Below, in pieces: positions 22,160 through 35,838 of a stretch of DNA of 60,000 nt (positions are counted from its first letter, which is position 1; the number at the start of each line of letters is the position of its first letter). Made by a program: the position numbers and the translations under genes. The stretch spans positions 5,644,001-5,704,000 of the forward strand of contig CM060732.1 of NCBI GenBank assembly GCA_030704615.1. Reading direction: 5' to 3'. Origin of the DNA: Takakia lepidozioides. Taxonomy: Eukaryota > Streptophyta > Takakiopsida > Takakiales > Takakiaceae. The notes beneath the pieces are model-generated. The model was given only the letters and a program-made list of their open reading frames with translations. It searched no databases and was not told the origin of the DNA.

Positions 22160-23924
22160 CGTCGTCGTCTTCTTCCTCCCTCCTCCCTCCTCTCGCTAGT
22201 GCTGCACAAGAAGAAAGAATGGATGTGGATGAAACTTAGGATTGAGTATACAATACACTCATCCAAACTGCTCGCCGTGAAGTGAGGCTAACTTCACAGA
22301 CACAATTCCGACGAGGGAGCGTTAATAGTGTGCGACACCACATTGGTGGTTGGTGCATGTGCGTAGGGGCAATGATTATGGGATACATACTTAGCGAGCC
22401 TTGGAGGACATGCTAGCCGAATGATTTCGAGGAATTTCCGAGTGATAATTGAAACCTTAAGAAATTTATCGAAGCAGTTTACACAGGAAATTGACGATTG
22501 TAGTTACCACTATGTACTAGATAATGGCCACCGGGCAGACCCGGCGAGCGGCGGGGCCGCGAGCAGGGTCAACCGGTGGCCATTATCGAACGTAATTGGA
22601 AAGGGGGAGTATTACTCGGGCTGCTAACCCCAGATGTCGCTATCAGAGCTACGATAGCCAAAAAAAAACACTTGCCACGTGGTGCAATGTGGCAAACTCC
22701 CTTGACAAGTGAAGGGCCAAACCCTGTGAAACCTTGGGTGGAAGCTGTAATACGACCCCATGTCCAATTACGTAAGGGGAAGCAACGAAGCAACCGACTC
22801 CCCCCACCCCCCTTAGCGGGTTGGTTCTCAGATCAGTGGCTGGTTCAACTCAAACTATTTCCCAGATTTATCCCGAAGGCAGGTGAAAAGGGCATTGTGC
22901 ACATCTTCTGGACGAGAAAAATTAGAGGAGAGTCGGTAGTGCGCCCGTGACTGTCCCCCGCACGCCATCGCCTTGCTCCTCTCTTCTGCCTTCGCTCGCT
23001 CCGCTCACGGTGTGCGCGGGATGCTCGATTGGGATTGTCATGGCTTTGCTTTGATCGTCGCCTTGAATTGGTCTGTCCACAGAAGCGGGAAGAGCAGGGG
23101 TGTTGGTTTCCCTGGCGTTGCAGGTGTGTTGCGGAAGGATGCGGTGGCTTGAAGGTGGTCCGGCCTGTTGGTAATCGGTTTAGGTCACAAAATGTAAGTA
23201 GCATGCCTGGCGGTGTCAGTCGTGTCGAACGCAACGTGTTGATCTGCGTCTCTCAGCTCCTCACACGGGCCTTGAGTAATAAGGCTCGCTGTTCGGCCTG
23301 GGGAGGAACCAAGCTCCCCCCGTCAAGCAAGGGTTTTCTCTTTGCGATATGCGAAAGTCGTGATGTTTGTGACTGAAGTGTCACCGCAAAAGGAATTCTT
23401 CAGTGATGCATATCTGGCTATCTGGAACCCCACAAACGAAGTGTATTTCGGTAGGGACACGAAATTGAAGAGGGCCTGGTTGCAATCGTGACGTTGGAAT
23501 GTCCTTCGCTCATTACAGACCATCAGCTAGAGTTTTTGGAGTAGTATGTAGAACTCAGGGTGGGAAAAATTTCGACTTGCAGGAGTTGTAGCAGTTCTGG
23601 TTTAGTTGACATGCTGAGAGAAAATTTGGGCGATGCAGTCAATTGGGTTATGTGATCACTGTCATCGCAAGAAGGAATTTATCGATTGGAACATTATTCC
23701 AGAAGTTCATCCATCGGTGAGGTTTAGGGAACACTCAATGGGTTCGGTTTAGGTAAGAGAGCAAGCACAGCATGGACATGGTTTCCAAAATTAGGAAGGA
23801 CTTCATGGATGTGGCTTCGGTGAGGGTAAGAGAGCAAGCAAATCAAGTCCTCCAGAAGGGTATATGACGTCTAAATTCTTATGTTGGCCTTGCAGAAGGT
23901 GCGTAGTTGCAACGCATAACCATC
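22160..23924. promoter_or_regulatory. Head-to-head intergenic region between NAGLU and ABCD1
   Basis: About 1.77 kb separates the two start codons and must contain both promoters and leaders. The part from about 22930 to 23110 is GC- and CpG-rich and may be the ABCD1 leader. A 15-bp inverted repeat lies at 22520-22587. Open frames here (for example 22576-22950) show no domain. I could not place TATA boxes with confidence. Confidence 0.5.
22520..22587. repeat. Perfect 15-bp inverted repeat with 38-nt GC-rich loop
   Basis: GATAATGGCCACCGG at 22520-22534 is exactly complemented at 22573-22587. The loop is rich in G and C. It could form a stable hairpin in the ABCD1 upstream region or be the stub of a small inverted element. 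Confidence 0.8.
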
Positions 23925-26900
23925 ATGTCCTCGTTGCAGCTCGCCCAGGCATTACAGCGGCAATCACAGAGCCGGTCTCTTCTCTCCAGGCCGAGAAGGT
24001 ATGCCTCTCCTTTGCAGGGAGGAGTGATGTCAGAATGATTGCAGGAGGGTTTCTTACCAGTCTCTTGTGATGTCGCAGTAGGAAATCGTGAAGCTCCAGA
24101 AAGGGTATTTGGAACTAATTACGTCTCCATGTTGTGGAAATTGATCTTATTCTTTTTGGCATATACAGTAGAAACTGTATTGGGAAGGTCAAATTGTGAG
24201 AAAAAACTTGCAGAGAGTGGTCCTATTCACTGTTTCTCAGGACTGATCTTCATGCCAACCTTGGTCAAGGACAGAAATGATCACAGGAAGCACAGACACA
24301 CTCATGTTTTTCTTTCTCTCATCTCTCTCAGGTAGTTTCTTGCATGTGCTGAAAGGCAGTGGAATTATATTCTTCCACAGTTGCATCAGGTCATAGGAAA
24401 GCCTTTTTACATGCAGGCATGTGGCAGTATATGGTTTTGAGGGTTCTGTGTGTGGCCTCTATGCATGTACTACCAGTAGGTTGATGCAACGTTGTACTTT
24501 ATCTCATCACATAACTTCGGGTTATGACCTTGCAAGCACTTGGGCTTCGCCCTTCAAGGCAATTCAGACTTCTAGAATTTAGGGTTTGTAGGTCCATATG
24601 ATCCTCAAAAACTTGGAGGAATCCTTGGTTGAGTAGTGTCACGGTGAAGATAAAGTTAACCCTAATGTCAAGCTGGTTTACAGGAAAACATTGGCTGTCG
24701 CGGCAGCAGTGTTATTTGCGGGAGGTGGCCTGGCTTACTGTCAGTCAAATGCCCAAAGAAGAAGATCCCGTCAGCCTAGCTCCAATGAAGTGGAGCCTGA
24801 AGCAGCAACCGGGGGAAAGAAGGGAGGGAGTAATCAAGTGGCTCAGAAACGAGGGCAGAAGGGGGGTGGGCTGAAGTCTGTCAAGGCTTTAGCTGCCATT
24901 CTACTAGCACACATAGGCAGAAGAGGGATGGAAAACCTTCTGTCTTTGGCTGCATTTGCGGTGAGTACTATTTGTGTTTAGTAATTTGTGGTCCAGTTTG
25001 GATGTCCATGATGTGGATGTCAACAAGGCAATGTGGACTCAACTTTTTGAAGAGAAATCGCAGTCAGGCTTCCTTAGTCAGTTTTCCCCTACCCAGCTTA
25101 CCCAAGTGGAAATTGCAAATAGATTGAACACATGAGAACAGGGGTTCAATTCTCAGCTGTGTCAGTGTTCTTGCTGTGCATCTCTCATGCTTAGTGCACG
25201 GTAGTTTACTCAATGCAGAAGGTTATTGAAATGGTGGAAAGGAAACTTGGTCTGACTTTGTTCAGCACTTAACATACCGACAACACAACTTGCAGTTGTA
25301 ATTAGGGCAGGGGATCTTTCTCAAGTCTAAGTCTACTGTTTGGATCAGATATCGTCTGATAGAGCATGGTGGCATGTCGGAGCAGATATTGAGAACAGCA
25401 TTGGGCAACAGATTGGCTAGGGTGCAAGGGTTTCTGTTCCGAGCAGCTTTCTTGCGTCGGGTGCCCCTCTTCATGCGCCTGATTTCAGAGAACCTGATGC
25501 TGTGCCTTATCCATTCGGCTCTTCTATCAACCACAAAGTTTCTGACAGGCACCTTGAGTTTGCGTTTTCGGAAAATTTTGACCGATCGTATTCATGCAGA
25601 TTACTTTCAGGTCTGTTTGTCACCCATCCTTTCTCCCAGGTGGTCATGTTATGGACTGTGATATTGCAGGATAAGCATCATGGTCATCTAGATGCAATGC
25701 ATTGCTGTCTTTGGCTCACAAGGGCAAGTCTGTGAACAACACACATTCCTCTTATCATGTCGGTTCCATAGCCAAAGGGAAACGTCACCTTGCAAGCTAA
25801 GGTTTTGTTGTGTGCTGCAGAACATGACTTATTACAAGATGTCCCATGTGGATTGTCGCGTCAGCAACCCGGAGCAAAGAATAGCCAGTGATATCCCTAG
25901 ATTTTGCTCAGAACTGAGCGACCTGGTACAGGAGAATATGACTGCCATTTTTGATGGGGTTCTTTATACCTGGCGCCTCTGTAGCTATGCCCATCCCAAG
26001 TATGCTATTGGAATTTTGGTATGTACTCTCTCTGCCTTGTATAATCCATTGCTGCCCTACATAGTGGGTTTGTGTATGCCTGTTGCATGGAATGGTCATA
26101 GTGGAAGCCCAGCTGGTGCCACAGCTTGACCCCAAATGTTGATGGTCAGAGTCAAGATTTGGTGACATCTGTTTTTCAGATTTATAGATCTAGAGTTGAA
26201 GGCCTTGTTATTGTATTTTGGAATGGGTAAGCTCCACTCTTTCTTGAGGTTAGTGTTCCTGGCCATGACAGAGGGGGCATTAATCAGTCAAGTTTTGGTG
26301 TAGGCTTATGTGTTAGGGGTAGGTACAATTACAGGAGCACTGTCGCCACCCTTTGGAAAGCTTATGTCAAGGGAGCAGCAACTGGAAGGGGAATACAGGC
26401 AGCTGCATTCACGATTACAAACTCATTCCGAGAGTATTGCATTTTATGGAGGACAGGACCGTGAGGCCTCGATTATAAAGCAGCGCTTCACGATCTTGGT
26501 TAACCATCTTGGCAAAGTGCTGCACACCCAGTGGTGGTTTGGCATTATCCAGGACTTTCTGCTCAAGTATCTGGGAGCCACTTTTGCAGTTGTCCTCATC
26601 ATTGGACCCTTCTTTGGGGGAAATTTGAAGCCTGACAGCTCCACACTGGGACGTGCAGAGATGCTTAGTAACATGCGCTACCACACTAGTGTGATTATAG
26701 CCTTGTTCCAGTCCATGGCTACCCTTGCGGGCAGTTCCCGTCGTCTCTCACGCATAAGGTTAATAAACATTCTGCCCTTGCACCCCAGGCTCCACTACTG
26801 AGATGCGTCAGTGGTTATTCTGACTGGCTCATTTGATTGCTGCTGTCCTTCACTCTTGCAACATCAACATTCGTGCAAGTCCAATGCCTGTCATAATCTC

Positions 26901-29900
26901 AGTGGTAGCTTTAGTGGAGCTCTGGCTAGACCACTACAAGTGCATCAAGTCGATTGACGTGCTGGAGACTGCTGGGGTGTGATTGCAGTGGCTATGCGGA
27001 TCGTATCCGTGAGCTGATGCTAGTAGCAAGAGAGTTGCGCATCGCTAGTGGTAATCGTGCGATTCAAAACAAAGATGGTGGGAGCTACTTTGTGGAAGCC
27101 AAGTATATTGAGTTTGAAGGTGTAAAGGTTTGTGTCAAAATCTGACCTGGTGGTTCCTGGTACTCATGTTGAGGTTTCAGTAGCGTACATAACCAGTTCT
27201 TTATGTTGAGACATAGTTGATAAGTGTTGATCTGATGCAGGTCGTAACACCCACGGGTAACATCTTGGTGGAAGATTTGACATTGAAGGTGGAACCAGGA
27301 TCAAACCTTCTTATCACTGGTAGGTGTGGGTCCTGAATAAGTACAGACTCACAATTTTCACAGCAAGCTGCCGTAGTCGCAAGCAATCTAAGAGAGGCCT
27401 CGAAGTAGATTGTGTTGATATCCAGATCTAGTATGCTATGGCAACTGGAAAGCCAGTACTGAAGCGTTTTCCTTCTCATCAATGACTATGACAGAGGTCA
27501 CAACTGTTTTGAATTGTCACGAACCCTGGCTGTCTGCATTACTGGTCTCTGGACTGCAAAACCAAATTCTCCAAATTTCCTAGCTTTGTAAAACCCGAAA
27601 CCCTGTGTCTTCATGCACTCGTGGGGTACCATTTCACCTGGATATCAAAAACTGCATGACAGATGTAAAGTTCAGTCTCTGAACACTGGTTATTAGTGTT
27701 TTCTTCTGCAGGTCCAAATGGTAGTGGGAAAAGTTCTTTGTTTCGGGTCCTTGGAGGGCTTTGGCCATTAGTGGCTGGTCGTATTGCGAAGCCTGGAATG
27801 GGAGCAGATTTGAGCCATGAAATATTTTATGTGCCTCAACGTCCTTACACAGCAGTTGGCACCTTGCGCGACCAACTCATCTACCCACTCACTTCTGCAG
27901 AAGAGACTCAACCACTCACAATTGATGGCATGCGTGACTTGCTTAAAAATGTTCGTTTACTTGTTTGTTCACTGTGTGAATTTTTTTGTCTTCAATATGC
28001 TGTCAAGATTTGTGATTCAAATTGGTGCCTTTCACAGGCCCCACAGGCATATATATAGCTGTAGAACAGCTGAGCTTTCCCGCATAGCATATCCATGTCT
28101 TCTATGATGCTGTTGCTAGTCCAGTCTTCTTCAAGGCTTATGCTGTTGACTTATTACCTGCCTGGCTTTCTCAAGCCAGTTAGTCAAATTCTCATTTATG
28201 ATGTGAATGTCTTGTGATGCAGGTCGATCTAGAGTATCTACTGGAACGCTATCCAATAGAAGAGGAAGTAAATTGGGGTGATGAGTTGTCACTAGGAGAG
28301 CAGCAGCGGTTGGGGATGGCTCGCCTCTTTTTTCATCGTCCAGCCTTTGCCATTCTCGATGAGTGCACCAGTGCTGTGACAACAGACATGGAGGAACGCT
28401 TTTGTGCCAAAGTGCGTGCCATGGGCACCTCATGTGTCACTATATCTCACCGCCCAGCTCTAGTGGCCTTTCATGACACGGTACTTTCCCTTGACGGTGA
28501 GGGTGGCTGGAGCGTTCACTACAAGAGGTTGGCCAATATCACCTGTATACAAGTTGGTATAGACGATCTGTTGTATTATCATGACCTAAGCTTTTCATGG
28601 TTAGAAGGTGTCCATATAACTAAGTATCAGGTGAAAAATATAATACACACTGTAATATAAATGTACTCATAAGACTTTGTTTGCCGTAGCCTTGTGGCCA
28701 TAGACCCCGCGCCCATTTTGGACGGAAACATAGGGAATAGACACTAGCTTTGTGAGGGGCTCACTCCAGTAGAGTGACTTACCTTGATATACAGAATGTA
28801 AAATAATGATCAACATAGAAACATACAACATACATCGTGAATAAATTTAAAAGAAATGTTGTGTGAATTCTGAAGATGTGATGCTGTGTGTCATCACCTT
28901 GTCAGTGCCTGCATAATTGCCACATATGAATTGTTGGGCTGTTCCAGGAATTTCCTTTTTTTTCAGAAGTAGGGAAGTCTCTGCAACTTGAAACGCTTGA
29001 CTCTGTAGCCATTTGTTTTCCCAGAGATGCCCCAACCAAGCTTGAAGATGCCTCATCCGAGCTTCTTGTAGAAGATCATGGAGATTATGTTAATGAGGAA
29101 CTGCAATCACACCGGCAATCAGATGCACTGACAGTGAAGCAGCAATTCTTTGCCTCTGTAACGAAGGTACATTTTTTGGGAATCCACACAATGTTATCCT
29201 GCCCACCTCTGTACTTTGACATCGTTAGTAGTTCTGGTTCATGAGCACCTTCAGGATGTACCTGTTCCTTGATTATTCAGGGCAATTATGAGTGAGCTTA
29301 TTGGACTCTAGTCATTTCTATGTGGTGATTGCAGGACAACGCACATGAGAATTCCCAACCCGATTCATATGTGAGTGCGGTTTTAGCAACATCTCCACCA
29401 CCTGACCCTCTTGTGCCAGTGCCTTTGGTCCCTCGATTGCATGCTGAACCTCAAAATATGCCTGCACGAGTAAACTCTCTTCTCAAAATATTGGTAAGAT
29501 TCTGTTCCACTGTCTTAATGCGCTACATTCTATGATGTTTATGCTTGAGGTTGGAATGGAGGCTTACTTTTGGGTATTTGGTGATTCTGCCAACTTTATC
29601 TTTCTTTTAGTTGTTTGTCTTTACTTGAGTAATCTCGAGGTGAAGTGAATAGCAGGTGCTATTGTGAGTGGTAATATGATATCAGCTACAGAATTGTTTC
29701 CAGCCGAGTGGAAACTTGCTTTCATCTGGTGTTTGACAAAAATCTTTTCAGTGTATGAATATTGGTATATAAAAGTGATCATGTAAGTTTTTTAGTGTAT
29801 CTGGGTTCATTTGAAAAAGCTTTCTCGTTGGCATTTAGCTTCGGTAACTTCAGTCATGGTGGGGTTCGCACAAGTTGGTCATCTGCAGATAATTTGGAAG

Positions 29901-32900
29901 GCTGTGACATGTTGATGGACAGGTACCGAGCCTATGGAGTAAGCAGGGAGGGCAGCTACTTGCTGTAGCACTGCTTGTGGTGGGACGCACTTGGGTCTCA
30001 GATCGTATTGCAGATCTCAATGGTAGCGTATCTTTCCCCGACTTACTGGTAAACGGCAGCTCAGGTTGTTAGAGAGGTTTGGGAGGCTAGGTGACTGAAC
30101 ATTCAAGTTTCTTCCAGTGCCAATGACCCCTTGGCTCCGGGTGGATTGGAACTGGCAGGTACAAGTGTGAAGTATGTGTTACATCAGGACAAAGCAGCAT
30201 TTATTCGTCTCACAGGGATAAGTGTGATGCAAAGTGCTGCCTCCGCCATTGTTGCTCCTTCTCTCAGGTTTGTTTGCTGCCCATTTGCAAATTTGACCAT
30301 GCTTCAAAAGTTGCCTTGTGTATCGAGATCCAGCATACTTATTATCTCGCCTAGCATACTTATTATCTGGCCTACTTTCACATGAATCTGTGTGCCTATT
30401 ACTGCTTACTTAAATAGCTCCAAAGCCTTAAGAACAGCAGTCGTTGGGGTTTGTCACCTGCACTTTTACCTAGATAAATGTTGGAAGAGATATGCGGTAG
30501 AAGAGAGTGTTGGAGTTCTGAGACGATGTCCTCTGCAGTACTCCATTCATGTCCTGTCAACCACAGCTGGGTCAAGCTTCAGACGATGCAATTAATTTTG
30601 TTTGGGCAGACGGTTAGAACCATGGTACCTTCTGCTTTTAACAACATGGTTTGTTGTCTCTGTATGGTTTAGCTAGGGATTTGGTGTGTGCTCTCTGTTC
30701 CTGACATCCATGTCCTTCTCTGATCAGACATCTGACTGCAAAGCTCGCTCTTGGCTGGCGGTACGGCTTGACTGAGCATCTCTCCAAGCTCTATTTTGAA
30801 AACAATGCATTTTACAAGGTGGGTGGCTTTCTAGCTCTGCTTAAGCAATATGGCTGGTAGGGGTACCTGTATCTGCACTTTTATAAAGCGGAAACAGTTA
30901 TGGGAGTCGATGGTTTTGACAAATTCGATTGTTTCTATGTTTTTGACCTTCAGACGTCACTTATGTCTAGGGTTGACATAGGTTATGGGTTATGGGTTAT
31001 GTCTAGGGTGATAAACTCGGTCATAACTCGGTCATATCTCGGTCATGGAAATCTCTAACTTAAAGTTGGGATGCGGAGAGGGCCAAGAAGGTTCTGTGTG
31101 TTGGGGCAAGGGCTGCCATGTGGTTAACTTGTGATCAGGATACAGAGGGGGAGGTTACTGCAAAAATATTAGCAGCCATGATCTCTCATTACATATATGT
31201 GCAGTATAATGGGTTTTGATTTAGTCTGGGCTAAGTCTGGCATTTGGGCAGGCGTTTCACTTGTCTCAAGGTGGAATCGATGCTGATCAACGGATAACGC
31301 AAGACGTGGAAAAACTATCCGGGGATCTTTCAGGACTGGTGACAGGCATGGTGAAACCTCTGGTTGATATTCTCTGGTAAGTGTTGGGTATAATGTCTCA
31401 CTTATTTTGCACCAACTTATGATGAAGAGTTTATGAAGGTGAATGCTGGTCCTGCCTGTATTGTATGCAGCATGGGACGTGACTTATTTGTCTTGTGGGA
31501 ATTGATTCTGAGTGACAGGTTCACCCTGCGAATGAAGACACTTACGGGGAAGAGAGGGGTGGCCTTCTTGTATGCTTACATGTTGTTGGGCTTGGGATTC
31601 TTACGTGCCATCACCCCAAATTTTGGAGCTCTGACAAGCAAAGAGCAACAGCTAGAGGGGTCTTTCAGGTACATCCACATCTCTTGAAATAGCTGTGGGT
31701 CTTTTAGCTCGTAGACTGAGTATGGTATCTCGGACCACTGATTTCAGAGCTCCTAAGAACCTTGATTGTGGCAAGCAACGATCTTTGTTATGACCGAGTT
31801 TATCAATGATGGGCATGAGATTGTTGTTTCTGCAGATACATGCACTCCAGGCTGCGCACACATGCTGAATCTGTGGCTTTCTTTGGAGGAGGCTCTCGAG
31901 AGCAAGCTGTAAGATTCCTCTATACCCTTCCACCCATTCAAGCTCCAAAAGTACCATTCCTTACCACAGGCAGTATGAAATGCCAGCCACCTTGGTGTAG
32001 TATCATTCTTAAACTACATCCCAAGGTACTTTCAGATAGGGAAGCTCCAAATTCAGAGAGCAAATAATATAGCATCTCGTGAGTGCGCGCTGCCCACTGT
32101 TGAGTTATGGTCCTCCTGCAACTTTTGAAATTTCCACAAATTAAGGCAAATGGGTTGCCTGTAATGAGTATTTGGTTTTTAACCCTATGAAACAGAGCCT
32201 ATCTTCTGCTCACAAGTGATTTACAGACGCAGTGAGTAATGCGTGGGTGGATGCATACAGGTGGTGGAATCCTGCTTCAAATGTTTGCTTGCACATTCCC
32301 AGAATCTACTGTTAAAACGCTGGCTGTTTGGTATTGCGGATGAGTTCATAACCAAGCAACTGCCTCATAATGTAACCTGGGGTCTCAGTCTTTTGTATGC
32401 TGTCGAGAACGGGGGTGACCGTGCCCAAGTCTCTGTGCAAGGTATACCTTCCCGTCTTCTTTCCCGAATATTAGATAGCCCTTCGGCTCCTTTGAAGGAA
32501 AGGAAAATCGTCAAACTTTCGGCCTGTATAGAAGTATGGTCTTTAAGGAAGCAAATAGGTCTACATCCTGAACTAGTCTCCTTATCAGGTGATCATTTCT
32601 TTCTATTTGTGTGGTTGAATGCAGGGGAGCTGGCACACGACCTGCGATTCTTAGCTTCAGTGGTATCACAAAGCTTCCTGGCATTTGGTGACATACTGGA
32701 ATTATACCGTAAATTTCTGGAGCTTTCAGGGGGAATAAGTCGAGTTTCTGAACTGAACGAACTGCTTGTTGCAGCCCAGCATGGTGAGTTCTGTTTTCTT
32801 CTTTGTCGTAGTATTGATGTGTGTCTCAACCCGAAATGTAAGGCTGCTTTTGATGAGGACAGGTGGGAGGCAGCAGCTGAGCACAGCTGTATAATGATGA

Positions 32901-35838
32901 CTGCATAAGTAGGGATTGTCTGTGAATGTTCGTATTTTGGAAAAAAAGTATATTATGTCAAGTGGCAGGTTTGCAAAGAAAATTATGAACTGTCATAGGA
33001 AGCATATTGATGGAATTGTGGGCAATGCAGATACAAGACCCAATAAGGCTTGTGCATGCCCAAATCCATTGTTATTGATAGAGCAGCGTAGGAGGTATCC
33101 AATCAACGATGGTATCGTCTTCTCGGAGGTTGATGTCGTCACACCTGCACAGAAGTTGCTTGCTCGGAAGTTGACCTTTCAGGTTAAATCGGGCCAAAGC
33201 ATGCTGATCACAGGTCTGTTTCTCTCCGCCCTGTTTCAACTGATGTTCTTTGATCCGTGTGTGGGTCTATCAGCTACTTGTTCGCTGTCTGTTTTAGGCG
33301 GCATTCTTTCCCACAAGGTAGGGAACCTGAAAGAGGTAGGGGTTTGAGAAGATGTACGCAGTGCATGTATCTTCGACATTGTCATGCCTCACATCTTGAC
33401 ATCATGGAACTGCTACTGCTAGTTGTGCACCTGCAGCCATATTCCCCGCCTTAACCCACTTTTGGCACATAGTAGATGGAGTGCTGCAGCTGAAGTATAA
33501 TGAGGGGTGCAGGGCCCAATGGGAGTGGCAAGAGCTCGCTGTTTAGGGTGTTGGGAGGATTGTGGCCCGTGGCAAGTGGCAGCATTGCGAAGCCTGGCAG
33601 GCTCATTGCTGACAGACATGATGGTGGGACTGGCCTGAGTCGTGAGATATTTTACGTGCCACAACGTCCCTACACTGCCCTTGGAACTCTTCGGGATCAA
33701 CTTATCTACCCCTTGACTCTTGCAGAAGCTACTAGAAAAGTTGTACAGGAGGAGGAGCAACTCAGCATTATGGATGGTGAGATTTCTTACTCCTTGGCTT
33801 GTTGACTGTTTCTGAATGTCACGCAACCTTGAGCTACAGCTTGGTCAATGTCAATGTCAATGTCAATGTCTCAATGTTTTCATTAATCATCTCCTTGAAG
33901 ATGTGGAAAGGGAGAGATTTGGGTTTAAAGGTGGGTGATGCCACCATACCATCTCTTACATTTGCGGATGACTTCACATGCTGGGGGATACCTAATCCAA
34001 TCTTCATCAGTTAATTGATTGTGCGAAGAAGTACTTTGACCTGTGGAGCCTAGAAGCCAATATTAGTCAATGCACGTTGGTGGCCTTCAACGATCGTGGG
34101 GAGGGAGGAGGGGATCTCAAATGGACTTGGGGCGTGAAGAGATCCCTTTGCTCCCTTCCTACACATATCTTGGTGTTGATTTTTCCTCCGGTTGTAATTG
34201 CGATGTGCATGTACAAAAAGTGGTTCAAACAGCTAAACACAAAGCTTTGGGTCGCAGTAGATTAACACTGAAGTTAGGAGGATCCTGCTTTGTAACGCTA
34301 TGAGGCCTACCTTCGAGTACACATCTGCCATGTGGGATGGCAACTCCAACCATGTTAAAACTTTAGAATCCATTCAGGTTTCGGTGCTCAAAGAGAGCAT
34401 ATCAGTGTGATCTAGAACAGCCTTCCAGGAGCTCTCGATGTGATGAGTTCAAGGTCAGATGGTGGGGTCAGTTGAATCGCATGCCTAGTACTAGACACCT
34501 TAAGATGATCGATTCTATTTCTTGGAAGCAAGACTGTCCTGTTAAACAGGGCTAATTCCTGGCAGAAAAGGGTAGAGGAGATATTCAAGTACAGGAAAAT
34601 CCAATCCAATCAATTGTTACCTCCCATGTGTTAGCATATTAGGTGCATGGATGATGTGGTCCATTTGTGTGCAGGCGATGTAAGCAACACATGTATGCAA
34701 AATACTATGCCAGTAAAAGCAGTACAGTTGTTGGATGGGCGTTTGCGATCGATTTTGGAAGATGTCAGACTAGTCTATTTACTACCCCGTGAGGGAGGTT
34801 GGGATACCACAGCCAATTGGGAGGATATGCTTTCTCTAGGAGAACAGCAACGACTTGGCATGGTATTATTCAGCTTCTTGTTGTCAGCCTTGTTTCCAGG
34901 GATTTTAGTTGCAGGCAAATGGAACATTGCTTTCTGGATTCTGCATGGCGACTGATTGATCTAAGAAAGCCTTTCACAAGTTGAGCAGTCTTCAAGAATT
35001 TCTTGTGCATGTGGCAGATTGTAGCAGTCTACTTATGAGAGCAGCATAGTCTGCAGACTAACCACCAACTCCACTTTTCGTGGTTTGAGCACTGCCAATT
35101 CTGACATTGATATGTATCTTCCCTTTTCAGGCCAGGTTATTTTTCCATCACCCAAAGTTTGGGATCCTGGATGAATGCACCAAGTAAGTGTCTATCCTTT
35201 ACAATGGAAGCCTTCCTATTTTTCATACATGCATCTCTAAACGTACTCTTCATGCTGTTATCCTAGCAATGCTATATTTTAAGAAAACAATCCTCTCCTT
35301 TAATCAGATTGGGTAGTCCCTCCCAGAAGGTGTAACTGCAATAGATGTGAGCTGAAAAAGAATCTCTTTCATTAGAAATGAAGATCTGGGACAACTCTTT
35401 GCTGCATTGTGACCTTCAGCTTGGAAAAAAATCTGACCAAATGTATTGGGGGCAACTTGCAGCGCTACCAGTGTGGATGTGGAGGAGGGTCTGTACAAAC
35501 GTGCTCAGGCTCTTGGGATTGCTGTTGTCACTATCTCCCAGGTATGCACTCTTGTACTTAGTTTATTAAGTAAGATGGCAGTGTCATATAGCATCGTAGG
35601 GAAGAATTGAGAAGTATAGACTACAGACATGAATATGTATTCAACATAGTGTTTCGATGTTCTGATATTTGTATTGGACTGCACTGGCAGTAGCTTTGTC
35701 CCTTTAATTCTAGAACAGTTTTCCTAAACCAAAATGGTGTACATGTAGCGTCCGGCGTTGATACCATACCACTCCATGGAGCTCCGTTTGATTGATGGTG
35801 AAGGAGGTTGGGAACTGCGGTCCATCAAGCCTAGCTGA
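23925..35838 (+). CDS. ABCD1: Peroxisomal full-size ABC transporter ABCD1 (PXA1/COMATOSE), complete 25-exon gene
   Basis: The 1,378-aa protein imports acyl-CoA, jasmonate precursors and related substrates into peroxisomes. Exons: 23925-23998, 24684-24960, 25386-25610, 25821-26018, 26304-26758, 26989-27127, 27241-27319, 27712-27950, 28223-28527, 29025-29166, 29335-29493, 29923-30022, 30159-30267, 30728-30818, 31252-31376, 31519-31668, 31836-31908, 32261-32441, 32625-32783, 33031-33213, 33513-33776, 34675-34862, 35131-35183, 35463-35541, 35749-35838. All phases close. It has two ABC halves. Half 1 has the N-terminal MSSLQLAQ block, membrane domain, EAA-like region [20 protein letters not shown], Walker [10 protein letters not shown] (about 483), LSLGEQQ (584) and Walker B ILDE (608-609). 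Half 2 has EQQLEGSF, Walker [10 protein letters not shown] (about 1155), LSLGEQQ (1295) and ILDE (1319-1320). No key residue is missing. Length is close to the 1,337 aa of Arabidopsis. A LINE sits in intron 21. Confidence 0.95.
28645..28800 (-). mobile_element. 3' tail fragment of a LINE inside ABCD1 intron 9
   Basis: The string GTACTCATAAGAC, then TTTGCCGTAGCCTTGTGGCC, occurs here (28660-28700) and again at 53717-53758 beside the minus-strand LINE fragment. Both are in the same orientation, so this looks like a severely 5'-truncated copy of the same LINE family on the minus strand. Limits to the right are uncertain. Confidence 0.5.
33880..34612 (+). mobile_element. LINE reverse-transcriptase fragment in ABCD1 intron 21
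   Basis: Between the exons ending 33776 and starting 34675 lies sequence reading [18 protein letters not shown], which carries the F-A-D-D catalytic box. It is followed by [45 protein letters not shown]-like and [13 protein letters not shown]-like blocks in broken frames. The same order is found at 57232-57804 ([34 protein letters not shown]). It is a dead copy in the same orientation as the host gene, and splice signals around it are intact. Confidence 0.8.

Noticed and set aside
21884-22285. Overlapping + frames over NAGLU exon 1
   Set aside because: They are antisense shadows of a real exon with signal peptide and correct splice phase.
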